Under the pieces are notes generated by a model. That model did no database searches. It had not been told where the DNA came from and worked only from the letters and a program-made list of their open reading frames with translations. From Campylobacter sp. MG1 (GTDB lineage: Bacteria; Campylobacterota; Campylobacteria; Campylobacterales; Campylobacteraceae): a DNA stretch of 64,000 bases. Of this stretch, positions 46,033-54,458 are shown in pieces; position 1 is the first letter of the stretch; every line of letters starts with the position of its first letter. The position numbers and the translations under genes are program-made. Location: the NCBI RefSeq assembly GCF_026616895.1, contig NZ_JANYME010000001.1, positions 242,615 to 306,614 on the forward strand, given 5' to 3'.

Positions 46033-46384
46033 TATTTTTCTCCAGCATAACAACAGCCATAGCAATTCCTGCATCATGACTTATACTTAAATTCGCCCTA
46101 CTTATATTAAATTCTTTAATAATTTTTTCACTAAAAACTATAAATGGTTTATTTCTCTCATCTTTACAAATTTTTATATCATAAAAATTACATAATTCAC
46201 ATATTCCACAGCCTAAAGCCTTGCTAGCTGCTTCTTTTGCTGCGTAATATCCAGCAATAGAATTTATATTTTGATTTAAGCAATCTAATTCTTCTTTTGA
46301 AAAAATTCTATTTAAAAACTTTATTTTATTTTTTTTAAAAATATTTTCAATTCTTTTAATATTAACTATATCACAACCTATCAT
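46025..46384 (-). CDS. acpS: holo-[acyl-carrier-protein] synthase
   Basis: 119 residues. The metal-binding Asp in MIGCDIVNIKRIE (residue 5) and Glu in YYAAKEAASKALG (near 51) are present, as is FSKEELDCL. It transfers 4'-phosphopantetheine to apo-ACP for fatty acid synthesis. It overlaps the exporter gene, sharing transcription. Divergent from macA. Confidence 0.92.
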   Translation of the reverse strand: MIGCDIVNIKRIENIFKKNKIKFLNRIFSKEELDCLNQNINSIAGYYAAKEAASKALGCGICELCNFYDIKICKDERNKPFIVFSEKIIKEFNISRANLSISHDAGIAMAVVMLEKNNA

Positions 46385-46431
46385 AAAAACCTATCAAATG
46401 AAATTCATTATATTTATTATTTACTTTTTCA

Positions 46432-46437
46432 TATAAT
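46432..46437 (+). promoter_or_regulatory. -10 box of the macAB operon
   Basis: TATAAT after TTTACTTTTTCA, 38 bp before the ATG at 46476, which has AAGGGAAAAA as its binding site. A clear Campylobacter-type promoter. Confidence 0.55.
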
Positions 46438-46475
46438 AATAAAATGATTATTTTATCTAATTATTAAGGGAAAAA

Positions 46476-47591
46476 ATGAAAAAAATCATAATAGTTATAA
46501 TGTTAATTATATGTGCTTGTATATTAGCATATTTCTCGTTATTTTCAAATGAGGTAAGTAATAATTTTAGAATTATTAAACCAAAAAGAATGGATTTATC
46601 AATTAATGTTGAAGCAGTAGGCAAGGCTTATTCTCCTTCTTTGGTAAATGTTGCAACTTTAGCAAATGGTGAGATTAAAGAATTTCGTGTAAAGCTAGGA
46701 GATAAGCTTAAAAAAGGCGATATTATTGCTATTTTAGATGATGAAAAAGCTAAGAATGATTTGGCTATAGAAAAAAGTAAATTAATTAGTTTAAATGATG
46801 AAGAAGAAGCAGCTAGAGTATATTTAAACGAATTATATGTAAAACTTCAAACTCAAGAAAAGTTATTAAGTAAGGGTGCTAGCTCTAAAGAAAATTATTT
46901 AAACGCAAAAACTAATTATTACAACGCAAAAGCAAAACTTAGCTCAATAAAAGCTCAAATAATTCAAACAAATGCAAATATTTCTACTATGCAAGAAAGC
47001 TTAGATGAAACAATAGTAAAAGCTCCTATTGATGGTAGCGTAATAGGTGTTTATGCTAGTTTAGGTCAGACAATTAACTCAAAGCAAAGCTCACCAACAC
47101 TAATTAAATTAGCTAATTTAGATGAGATGGAAGTAAGAATGCAAATAGCACAAAATGATGTTAGCTTATTAAAAGTAGGGCAAAAAATCACATATACTCC
47201 ATTAAGTGATGGAGCTAGTACTAAAGAAGCTAGTATAAATAGTATTGATAGTGCTGATGTTAGTGTTATTGATAATGCTACTTCAAGTGGGGCTGTTTAT
47301 TATTATGCTAGATATTTTGTAAATAATAACCCTGAATTAAAAATAGGAATAGATGTTCAAAATACCATAGAAATTGATAAGGTAGTAAATGCTTTAACTT
47401 TACCTATTAATTATATTAATAAAGACAATCAAGGCTATTTTGTAAATATTAAAGATAATAGCGAGATAGGCTATAAAAAAGCATATATAACCTTGGGTAA
47501 GAGCGATAATTTTAATATAGAAATTACAAGTGGCTTAAATGATGATGATGAAGTGGTAATAACTAATGATAAAGATAAGCAATCTAAATAA
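46476..47591 (+). CDS. macA: MacA-type periplasmic adaptor (membrane fusion protein)
   Basis: 371 residues. One N-terminal membrane anchor (about 4-23), then a biotinyl-lipoyl-like half (NGEIKEFRVKLGDKLKKGDI), an alpha-helical hairpin (about 95-180), and the second lipoyl half (VKAPIDGSVIGVYASLGQTI). It belongs to the HlyD/RND-like adaptors and matches MacA, which links MacB to an outer membrane tunnel. Its 3' end overlaps macB by 26 bp. Confidence 0.85.
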   Translation: MKKIIIVIMLIICACILAYFSLFSNEVSNNFRIIKPKRMDLSINVEAVGKAYSPSLVNVATLANGEIKEFRVKLGDKLKKGDIIAILDDEKAKNDLAIEKSKLISLNDEEEAARVYLNELYVKLQTQEKLLSKGASSKENYLNAKTNYYNAKAKLSSIKAQIIQTNANISTMQESLDETIVKAPIDGSVIGVYASLGQTINSKQSSPTLIKLANLDEMEVRMQIAQNDVSLLKVGQKITYTPLSDGASTKEASINSIDSADVSVIDNATSSGAVYYYARYFVNNNPELKIGIDVQNTIEIDKVVNALTLPINYINKDNQGYFVNIKDNSEIGYKKAYITLGKSDNFNIEITSGLNDDDEVVITNDKDKQSK

Positions 47592-49494
47592 ATTTTACGG
47601 CTCAACTCAAGTATTAAAAGATATAAATATTGAGATAAAAAAAGGCGAGTTTGTAATATTATTAGGCAAAAGTGGTTCAGGAAAAAGCACCTTGCTTAAT
47701 ATGATAGGCTTAATTGATGAGCCAAGTAGCGGAGAATATATATTTTATGATAAGAATTTGTATTCTTTAAATAGTGAAGAAAAATCAGCCTTTAGAAGAG
47801 ATAATTTAGGTTTTATATTTCAAAGATACAATTTAATGCCCTTACAAAGTGTATTAGAAAATGTAATAATGGGAGCTTTATATGCTAAGAAAAACAAACA
47901 AACTAGTATTCAAAAAGCTAAAAAATTATTAGAAAAATTAGAACTTAGCGAACATACTCATAAAAAAGCAGCACATTTAAGTGGTGGTCAGCAACAGCGT
48001 GTAAGTGTGGCAAGAGCACTTATAAATGATGCAAATTTTATACTAGCAGATGAGCCAACAGGAGCGCTTGATAGTGCAAATGGAATAAAACTTATGCAAA
48101 TTCTAAAGGAGCTAAATGAAAACGGAGTTGGAGTTATTTTAGTAACTCACGATGAGAGTTTATGTAAATACGCAACTAGAATTATCAAAATGAAAGATGG
48201 AGTTATCATTAGCGATGAAAATGTCAAAGAATTTAAAACAAGCAATTTAAATGAAGATAATTTAAATAAAGCTAATTTTAAAGATAGATTTATAGCTAGT
48301 TTTAGCTTTTTTTCTCAAAATGTAAAACTTGCATTAAATAATCTAATCACAAATAAATTAAGGTCATTTCTTACTATGCTAGGGCTTATAATCGCTACTG
48401 CTTCAGTAATTTCAACGATAGCTTTAGGAAATGGTGGGAAAGCTGATATTTTAGAAGAGATAAAATCACTTGGGACAAATACAATTATAGTTCATAAAGG
48501 CTCAAGATTTGGAGATAGAAATGCAGGTAGGATTAAGGATTTAACATACCAAGATTTAGAGCTTATTAAAAGACTTGATTTTGTAAAAGAAGTTGGGGTT
48601 GAGAGTGGTTTAAGTGGTGCTTATATTACTTATTTAAAAAACGAAGTAGATACTGATGCTACAGGAGTTTTTGCGAATTTTTTACAAATTAGTGCTAAGG
48701 AGATGAAAGAAGGTAGATTTTTTACCGAGCAAGAAGAACAAGACGCTAAGAATGTATGTGTAATTAGTGAGAATTTAGCTAAAACTTTATTTAAAATAGA
48801 AAGTCCATTAAATAAAATAATATATCTAAAAGGTCAGCCATTAAGAGTAATTGGAGTTCTTAAAAAAGATAAAAATGAGCGAGATGGTTTTGATATTAGA
48901 GTTTATGTTCCAAATAGCACAATTAGCAATAAATTTGATGGTAATAAACATATTAGGCGTATTGTCGTATTGCTTAAAGATGATGTAAATAGCGAATTAG
49001 CTGATAATAGCATTAAACAGATTTTAGAGATTAAAAAGGGTGCTAATTCAATTTTGACCTTTAATCAAGACGCTATTAAAAAAAGTATAGAAAGCACTAC
49101 AAATACACTTAGTTTAATGATTTTTGGTATTGCATTTATTGCTATGATTGTTGGTGGAATTGGCGTTATGAATATTATGCTTGTCGTTGTAAAAGAGCGA
49201 ACGAAAGAAATAGGGGTAAAACTTGCAATCGGAGCAAGTCCATCTTATATTAGCACGGGGTTTTTGATTGAATCGGTTGTGCTTTGTAGCGTAGCTGCTA
49301 GTATTGGTGTAATGATTGCTTTAATGCTTGTTTATGGCATTAATTTACTTGACGCCCCTATTAAAATGATAGTTGATTTTGATGCTATTATGTTAGGGTT
49401 TTTAAGTAGCACTTTAGTTGGTTTATTTTTTGGATATTTTCCTGCTAAACAAGCTAGTAAACTAATCCCTGCAGTTGCTTTAACTGATGATTGA
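47566..49494 (+). CDS. macB: MacB-type ABC exporter, ATPase and permease fused
   Basis: 642 residues. The ATPase domain (1-230) has GKSGSGKSTLL near 34-44, LSGGQQQRVSVARA near 138-151 and DEPTGALDSANG near 161-172. A helix near 255-285, a large periplasmic domain (about 290-505), and three helices at the end (about 515-640) follow, giving the MacB fold. With MacA it exports macrolides, peptides or virulence factors. No TolC-like gene follows, so an outer membrane partner must come from elsewhere. A good terminator lies just after. Confidence 0.88.
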   Translation: MIKISNLNKFYGSTQVLKDINIEIKKGEFVILLGKSGSGKSTLLNMIGLIDEPSSGEYIFYDKNLYSLNSEEKSAFRRDNLGFIFQRYNLMPLQSVLENVIMGALYAKKNKQTSIQKAKKLLEKLELSEHTHKKAAHLSGGQQQRVSVARALINDANFILADEPTGALDSANGIKLMQILKELNENGVGVILVTHDESLCKYATRIIKMKDGVIISDENVKEFKTSNLNEDNLNKANFKDRFIASFSFFSQNVKLALNNLITNKLRSFLTMLGLIIATASVISTIALGNGGKADILEEIKSLGTNTIIVHKGSRFGDRNAGRIKDLTYQDLELIKRLDFVKEVGVESGLSGAYITYLKNEVDTDATGVFANFLQISAKEMKEGRFFTEQEEQDAKNVCVISENLAKTLFKIESPLNKIIYLKGQPLRVIGVLKKDKNERDGFDIRVYVPNSTISNKFDGNKHIRRIVVLLKDDVNSELADNSIKQILEIKKGANSILTFNQDAIKKSIESTTNTLSLMIFGIAFIAMIVGGIGVMNIMLVVVKERTKEIGVKLAIGASPSYISTGFLIESVVLCSVAASIGVMIALMLVYGINLLDAPIKMIVDFDAIMLGFLSSTLVGLFFGYFPAKQASKLIPAVALTDD

Positions 49495-49501
49495 TTAATT
49501 T

Positions 49502-49535
49502 GGAAAAACTTAAATTAATAAAGTTTTTCCTTTTT
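49502..49535 (+). terminator. intrinsic terminator after macB
   Basis: GGAAAAACTT 49502-49511 pairs perfectly with AAGTTTTTCC 49521-49530, followed by TTTTTATTTTAT. It lies 7 bases after the macB stop. The remaining gap up to 49842 holds repeat arms and a promoter but no gene. Confidence 0.75.
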
Positions 49536-49628
49536 ATTTTATATAAAATCATAAGCAACTAATGAATGTGTAGTTTTAAATAATTTTAGTAATTTACAAA
49601 ATTTAAGGACTAAATTAATATATTAAAA

Positions 49629-49718
49629 TCCTAATTTAAATTCTAAAATATTTCACACTACTAATTAACCTTATTATAAATTTTTATTTTTTATCTTTTA
49701 CAAGAATTTAATTTAGGA
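49629..49718. repeat. inverted pair of the 15-bp GAATTTGAATTAGGA element
   Basis: TCCTAATTTAAATTC at 49629-49643 (minus copy) and GAATTTAATTTAGGA at 49704-49718 (plus copy) could pair across 60 bp with two mismatches. Further copies lie at 23495, 50759, 51854 (minus) and 51884. Confidence 0.5.
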
Positions 49719-49787
49719 ATTTGAAATTAAATAAAAAATATTTTTTAATATTATTTATTATAAAAAGTAACATATATTAATAATTTT
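49704..49787 (+). repeat. duplicated leader, copy A
   Basis: An approximately 85-bp segment nearly identical (about nine in ten positions) to 50759-50843. Both begin with the GAATTT...TTAGGA element, then AATTTGAAATTAAAT, a TATTTTTTAATATTATTTATTA block and AAAAGTAACAT. Each ends well before a -10 box and an unrecognised membrane-protein gene. This suggests a copied control region. Confidence 0.65.
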
Positions 49788-49809
49788 ATGGATTTTTATT
49801 TTTATTTCA

Positions 49810-49815
49810 TATAAT
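49810..49815 (+). promoter_or_regulatory. -10 box of the first membrane-protein gene
   Basis: TATAAT after TTTTTATTTCA; the ribosome binding site AAAGGA (49832-49837) and TTG start at 49843 follow at normal distances. Confidence 0.5.
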
Positions 49816-49842
49816 TAATCTTATTAAAAACAAAGGATTAAT

Positions 49843-50697
49843 TTGAATATAGACAATTTAAAAGATTATAAAATAAAAAACGATTATTTATATAGCTTAG
49901 AGCTTATTAGGTTATTTAATGACATTGTTACTTTTTTATTATTAATTTGCACAATTTGTTTTATAGCTTACAAGTTAGATAAACTACCAGAAGCTTCTCA
50001 CACAGAAATGACTGAGATTAGATTAAGAGGAAGAGGCGAAGCTACAATAATTATCGGTATATTTTTTATTTTTTTATTCATAAAGACTAATCATATTAAA
50101 AGACTTAGATTTGTTAAAAATAATGATTTTTATATTAGCGTAGATAATGAAAAGATATATTTTGAAACATATACAGTAGATAAAGAAGGTCTTTTTGATA
50201 TTGCTAAAAGTTATAAAAAAGTAAGCGAAACGATAAATAAAAGCGATATAGTTTTTAGATTGCAATCTAAACGACCAGCTTTAGCGTATTCTCATATATT
50301 TGATAAAGATACTTACAATACTAAAGAAATAGAAAATAAAAGCTTAAACTATAGATTAGACTATAGGGTAGCTAGAATAATTTTCTTTCCTATAGTTATG
50401 TTTTTTGCAATATTAAATATTTTATCAAGTTATTTAATATTGTTTTTATTAAATGGTAAAAACTTAAAAACTTACACAATATATCAAACTAAAACCAAGC
50501 TAGTTTCATTGCCTTTTGTTGATGATTTATCTGTTTATTTTTTATACACTGAATATAGATTAAAACATTCTGCAATAAGCAAAGGAGCTTACGAAATAGA
50601 GCATAGAGAAGAAGCACAACCACTAGGTGAAAAATATATAGCAAAACAACAAAAGAAAATTGAAAAGATTTTAAGTGAAAAGATAATAAATGTTTGA
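49843..50697 (+). CDS. unrecognised membrane protein
   Basis: 284 residues from a TTG start after AAAGGATTAAT. Hydrophobic helices near residues 27-45, 68-84 and 178-205; the segment between them (about 95-170) is charged, and the last 50 residues are hydrophilic and Lys/Glu-rich. No family is recognised. A 205-bp gap and the second copy of the duplicated leader separate it from the next membrane-protein gene. Probably accessory, lineage-specific DNA. Confidence 0.6.
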   Translation: MNIDNLKDYKIKNDYLYSLELIRLFNDIVTFLLLICTICFIAYKLDKLPEASHTEMTEIRLRGRGEATIIIGIFFIFLFIKTNHIKRLRFVKNNDFYISVDNEKIYFETYTVDKEGLFDIAKSYKKVSETINKSDIVFRLQSKRPALAYSHIFDKDTYNTKEIENKSLNYRLDYRVARIIFFPIVMFFAILNILSSYLILFLLNGKNLKTYTIYQTKTKLVSLPFVDDLSVYFLYTEYRLKHSAISKGAYEIEHREEAQPLGEKYIAKQQKKIEKILSEKIINV

Positions 50698-50758
50698 TTT
50701 TAGCAAAAGAGATTTTGGTGATTATATTAATTAAACTTTTGCTATCTATATTTTAAAA

Positions 50759-50843
50759 GAATTTGGATTAGGAATTTGAAATTAAATCAAAAAATATTTT
50801 TTAATATTATTTATTACGAAAAGTAACATAATTTTAATAATTA
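50759..50843 (+). repeat. duplicated leader, copy B
   Basis: Matches copy A (49704-49787) with one single-base insertion and few substitutions, starting at GAATTTGGATTAGGA and running through GAAAAGTAACATAAT. It lies 29 bp upstream of the TATAAT box at 50872. Confidence 0.65.
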
Positions 50844-50871
50844 TTTTTAAATTTGATGAATGTGTATTTGC

Positions 50872-50877
50872 TATAAT
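50872..50877 (+). promoter_or_regulatory. -10 box of the second membrane-protein gene
   Basis: TATAAT in GTATTTGCTATAATAAAC, 25 bp before the ATG at 50902, which has AAAGGTAAG as binding site. Confidence 0.55.
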
Positions 50878-50901
50878 AAACTTTATTTTTAAAGGTAAGA
50901 T

Positions 50902-51753
50902 ATGAATGAGCTTTTAATATATTTAGCATATTTTTTAGATAATTTACACGATTTAGCTGGTGGGATTATTAGTATTTTAATTCCTATAATTTATGTGCCA
51001 TTGTTTATTACCTATCCTATGCTTTTTGCCCTTACATTTTTTATAGGATTAAAGCTCTATCCTAGATTTATAAAAGTTTTATATGTTGTATTTTTTTATT
51101 TAGATTTTAGTGTTGAAATTAGCGACCATGATTCTGTTGCAGCAATATTGTTTTTTCAAATAATTTTCCCTTTTATATTGTATTATCCTATTAAATCAAT
51201 TTATGAATTTATAATGAGACAAAATCAAAAATTTATTAAAGGTATATTCTATTTTTTCTCATTTTTAATGATTGCTTTTCATGGAATATTATTAATAAGT
51301 CATTTTAATTTACAGCAAAGTCCAAAGCACGAAGTAACAGAACTTAAAAAACCAAATACCTTATTATTAAGCACAATTGAAAAGCAAAACTATACGATAG
51401 ATGGTAAGTTTTTTAAAAGTGTAAATTTAATAGTTGATAAAGAAGTGCAATTATATGAAGATTATTATGAAAAAAGTTTTGAAGAAAAAGCTTCAAAATT
51501 ACCAACTAGACTTAGTAAAGATAAGCTAATAAATTATGATATTTATGGTTATTTTGTGGATTGTAGTTACGCAAAATCATATGTACAGCTTAAACTTCCA
51601 GAGCATCCTGATTTTGATAGAATTTATGATTCTTTTGCTAGGTTATTTGTTGATAATTATTATCTTGATTTAGGTAATTATTCTAGCAGTGGTAGTTGCT
51701 CTAATGATGTTTATAAAAATTATTTAAATAAATTAAAAGGAGAATTAAAATGA
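50902..51753 (+). CDS. unrecognised membrane protein with C-terminal outside domain
   Basis: 283 residues. Four hydrophobic helices (about 15-35, 38-58, 75-98, 112-140) are followed by a hydrophilic domain (about 145-283) with two Cys that could form a disulfide (FVDCSYAK and SSGSCSND). The domain plan (helices first, then a soluble tail) resembles the 338-residue protein at 5636-6652, though I see no clear sequence match. Its stop overlaps the ATG of a 21-codon truncated frame. No function is known. Confidence 0.6.
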   Translation: MNELLIYLAYFLDNLHDLAGGIISILIPIIYVPLFITYPMLFALTFFIGLKLYPRFIKVLYVVFFYLDFSVEISDHDSVAAILFFQIIFPFILYYPIKSIYEFIMRQNQKFIKGIFYFFSFLMIAFHGILLISHFNLQQSPKHEVTELKKPNTLLLSTIEKQNYTIDGKFFKSVNLIVDKEVQLYEDYYEKSFEEKASKLPTRLSKDKLINYDIYGYFVDCSYAKSYVQLKLPEHPDFDRIYDSFARLFVDNYYLDLGNYSSSGSCSNDVYKNYLNKLKGELK

Positions 51754-51815
51754 AAACAAGTTATATTGAATTGTTAAAATATGCAGTTTTATCGGATATA
51801 GTTTATGATGATTAA
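51750..51815 (+). pseudogene. truncated gene start, lipase-like N-terminus
   Basis: A 21-codon frame (MKTSYIELLKYAVLSDIVYD) whose ATG overlaps the stop of the membrane-protein gene (ATGA), after AAAAGGAGAATTAAA, a strong binding site. It ends at TAA 51813-51815. The YIELLKYAVLSDIVYD start resembles N-termini of class 3 lipase-like proteins, but that is a weak match. The coupling suggests a longer second gene whose body was deleted. Confidence 0.3.
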
Positions 51816-51853
51816 AAAATGATAATAATAAAATATATTTAAATTTATTAAAA

Positions 51854-51898
51854 TCCTAATTCAAATTCCATTAATTTTTTAAAGAATTTGAACTAGGA
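51854..51898. repeat. hairpin of two GAATTTGAATTAGGA elements
   Basis: TCCTAATTCAAATTC 51854-51868 pairs with GAATTTGAACTAGGA 51884-51898 with one non-Watson-Crick position across a 15-bp loop. This is the tightest pair of the element family and lies 8 bases from the gpmI relic, so it could mark a rearrangement point. Confidence 0.55.
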
Positions 51899-51906
51899 AT
51901 AAAGAT

Positions 51907-52078
51907 TTAAAATAAAGCTTCTTCCATTTCGCTAGGCTTATTTAAATTTAGTATTTTTAGCACACTAGCTGCAATATTTGCTAATGAGCCATCTTTTAAA
52001 TTACTATCTTTATGATAGTTATAAAGCTAACATCACAAGCTGTGTGATTAGTCAAAGTATTGCCATTAATCTTATCAA
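51907..52078 (-). pseudogene. relic of a second gpmI (3' end only)
   Basis: On the minus strand the sequence decodes to KDSNLKDGSLANIAASVLKI followed by LNLNKPSEMEEALF and a stop, nearly the same as the last residues of the gpmI at 28124-29551. Upstream LTNHTACDV still matches, but a deletion of several bases after it breaks the frame where gpmI has CWLYNY. No similarity to gpmI remains beyond about 52078. It is a duplicated and decayed gene end. The gap 51754-52157 holds only this relic, the hairpin element and the terminator. Confidence 0.75.
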
Positions 52079-52135
52079 TTTATCTAAAATCAAAAAATAA
52101 TAATACAACTAAATTTATCAAAACTCATAAAATTA

Positions 52136-52157
52136 GATAGTGAAAAAAATCACTATC
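52136..52157. terminator. hairpin at the end of serS
   Basis: GATAGTGA 52136-52143 pairs perfectly with TCACTATC 52150-52157, directly after the serS stop (52158-52160). On the minus strand it is followed by TAATTTTATG, a weak T-run. Confidence 0.5.
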
Positions 52158-53405
52158 TTACATATATTTTTGTAATACTTCAGGTATTGCTATTGTGCCA
52201 TCTTCTCTTTGATAATTTTCCATAATAGCTACTAAAGTCCTACCTACTGCAAGGCTTGAACCATTTAGTGTATGAGCTAATTTGTTTTTACCATTTTCAT
52301 CTTTATATCTTATTTTTGCGCGTCTTGCTTGAAAATCATAGCAATTACTAACAGAGCTAATTTCACGATATTTATTTTGTGCTGGTAGCCACACTTCTAA
52401 ATCAACGGTTTTTCCTGCACTAAAGCCCAAATCCCCACTACAAAGCATTAAATGTCTATGAGCTAAACCTAAGCTTGTTAATAAATCACTTGCACAACTA
52501 AGCATATCTTCAAATACTTTATCGCTATCTTCTTGAGTGCTAATGCTTACAAGTTCAACTTTTCCGAATTGGTGTTGGCGGATAATTCCTTTTGTATCAC
52601 GCCCTGCACTTCCTGCTTCTTTTCTAAAACAAGGTGAATAGCAAGTCATTTTGATAGGTAATTCATTTAAAGCTATAATTTCATCATTATATAGATTTGT
52701 TACACTAACTTCACTTGTAGGGATTAAATACAATTCTTCGCCATCAATTTTGAATAAATCATCTTTAAATTTAGGTAATTGTCCTGTGCCAAACATAGTA
52801 TTAGCATTTACAATATAAGGAGTATTTACAAACTCAAATCCTCTTGAGCGGTTAAAATCTATCATATAATTATATAATGCTCTTTCAAGTCTTGCACCTT
52901 CACCGCGTAAAGCTACAAAACGACTTTTAGCAACTTTTACACCACGCTCAAAATCAAGCCAACCAAGTGCTACACCTAAATCGTGATGGTCTTTTGGAGT
53001 GAAATTAAATGTTGGTGGAATTAATACCTTTTTAATCTCTACATTTTCCTCTTCATCATTTCCAATAGGCACACAATCAGCTATTAAATTTGGAATACAA
53101 GCTGCAATTTCATTTAATTTAGCTTCACTTACGCTTACTTTTTCGTTTAATTCAGCTATTTTTTTCTTATTTTCATCTAAAGACTTTTTAAGCTCACTTA
53201 TATCTTCTCCTGATTTTGCTTTAAGTCCCATTTCTTTTGAGAATTTGTTTTGAAAACTTTGAGCGTTTTCTAATTCTATTTTTAACGCTTTTGTATCATT
53301 GTAGCTATCTAATAAACTTTTTAAAACCCCATCATCTACTTTTTTTGCTTTTAATTTTTGATTAAAAACTTCATAATTTTCTTCAATTTTTCTTAAATCT
53401 ATCAT
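52158..53405 (-). CDS. serS: seryl-tRNA synthetase
   Basis: 415 residues. N-terminal coiled-coil arm (about 25-100) that reads the long arm of tRNA-Ser, then the class II core: [13 protein letters not shown] near 210-222, [19 protein letters not shown] near 270-288, and the C-terminal [19 protein letters not shown] near 381-399. It lies nine bases downstream of trpS and shares its operon. Confidence 0.95.
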   Translation of the reverse strand: MIDLRKIEENYEVFNQKLKAKKVDDGVLKSLLDSYNDTKALKIELENAQSFQNKFSKEMGLKAKSGEDISELKKSLDENKKKIAELNEKVSVSEAKLNEIAACIPNLIADCVPIGNDEEENVEIKKVLIPPTFNFTPKDHHDLGVALGWLDFERGVKVAKSRFVALRGEGARLERALYNYMIDFNRSRGFEFVNTPYIVNANTMFGTGQLPKFKDDLFKIDGEELYLIPTSEVSVTNLYNDEIIALNELPIKMTCYSPCFRKEAGSAGRDTKGIIRQHQFGKVELVSISTQEDSDKVFEDMLSCASDLLTSLGLAHRHLMLCSGDLGFSAGKTVDLEVWLPAQNKYREISSVSNCYDFQARRAKIRYKDENGKNKLAHTLNGSSLAVGRTLVAIMENYQREDGTIAIPEVLQKYM

Positions 53406-53414
53406 AATTTCTCC

Positions 53415-54383
53415 TTATAAACTTAAAGCTTTATAAACTTGTTGCATTTTATTTTGCGCTAATATACTAGCTTTTTTTGCACCATCGTTTAATATATCAG
53501 CAATTTCTTTACCTTGCAATAATCTTTCATACTCACTTCTAGCCTTGTCAAAATACTCCCAAATAACATCGCATAAATACAATTTAAAATGCCCGTATCC
53601 TTCTCCACCTTTTTCATACCTTGTACGAAGACTTGCTAAATCATTTTCATCTAAAAATAATTCAGCAATTTTATATATATTACAATTTTTCCAATCCTTA
53701 GGCTCTTCAATAGGAGTGCTATCGCTTACTATTTTATTTACTTGTTTTTTAAGTTGTTTATAACTTGTGAAAATATCAATAGTATTGCCATAGCTTTTAC
53801 TCATTTTAGCACCATCTGTGCCTACTATTGTTTGAGTATTTTCATCAACTAATGCTTCAGGGATAGTAAATACATTTCCAAATTCATTATTAAATTTAAT
53901 TGCAATATCTCTTGTGATTTCTAGGTGTTGAATTTGGTCTTTTCCAACAGGAACTAATGGTGTATCAAACAATAAAATATCAGCCGCCATTAAAACAGGA
54001 TATGAAAATAAGCCGTGATTTGCACTAAGACCTTTTGCTATTTTATCCTTATATGAATGTGCTCTTTCAAGTAATCCCATAGGAGTAAATTGCGATAGTA
54101 TCCAATAAAGTTCTAAGACTTCTTTAACATCACTTTGTAAATAAAATATACTTTTATTTGGATTTAATCCTAAAGCTAAAAATGCAGCTGCTGCTTTATT
54201 AATATTATCTTTAAAATTACTAGCTGTTTTTTTATCCTTTAAAATACTTGTCATAGCGTGATAATTTGCAATAAACATTATCATTTCATTATCATTTTGT
54301 CTTTTCATCATTGGAGCTATTGCTCCAAAATAATTGCCTATATGCAAATCCCCACTTGGCTGAAGTCCCGTAAAAATTCTCAT
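53415..54383 (-). CDS. trpS: tryptophanyl-tRNA synthetase
   Basis: 322 residues. The class I signature is GDLHIGNYFGA (residues 11-21), with the KMSKS-like motif GAKMSKSYGN near 193-202. The MAADILLFDTPLVPVGKDQIQ segment near 133-153 is typical. It charges tRNA-Trp. The order trpS-serS is that of C. jejuni. Confidence 0.95.
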   Translation of the reverse strand: MRIFTGLQPSGDLHIGNYFGAIAPMMKRQNDNEMIMFIANYHAMTSILKDKKTASNFKDNINKAAAAFLALGLNPNKSIFYLQSDVKEVLELYWILSQFTPMGLLERAHSYKDKIAKGLSANHGLFSYPVLMAADILLFDTPLVPVGKDQIQHLEITRDIAIKFNNEFGNVFTIPEALVDENTQTIVGTDGAKMSKSYGNTIDIFTSYKQLKKQVNKIVSDSTPIEEPKDWKNCNIYKIAELFLDENDLASLRTRYEKGGEGYGHFKLYLCDVIWEYFDKARSEYERLLQGKEIADILNDGAKKASILAQNKMQQVYKALSL

Positions 54384-54458
54384 TTTTTCTCCATTTTTTT
54401 ACTTGTAATTAAAAATTTATGTTTAATATAAAGCATAAAAATTAATAAAAGGATGAAA

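Noticed and set aside
51907..52150. A real second gpmI gene
   Set aside because: Only the last codons are present and the frame is broken by a deletion, so it was recorded as a relic.
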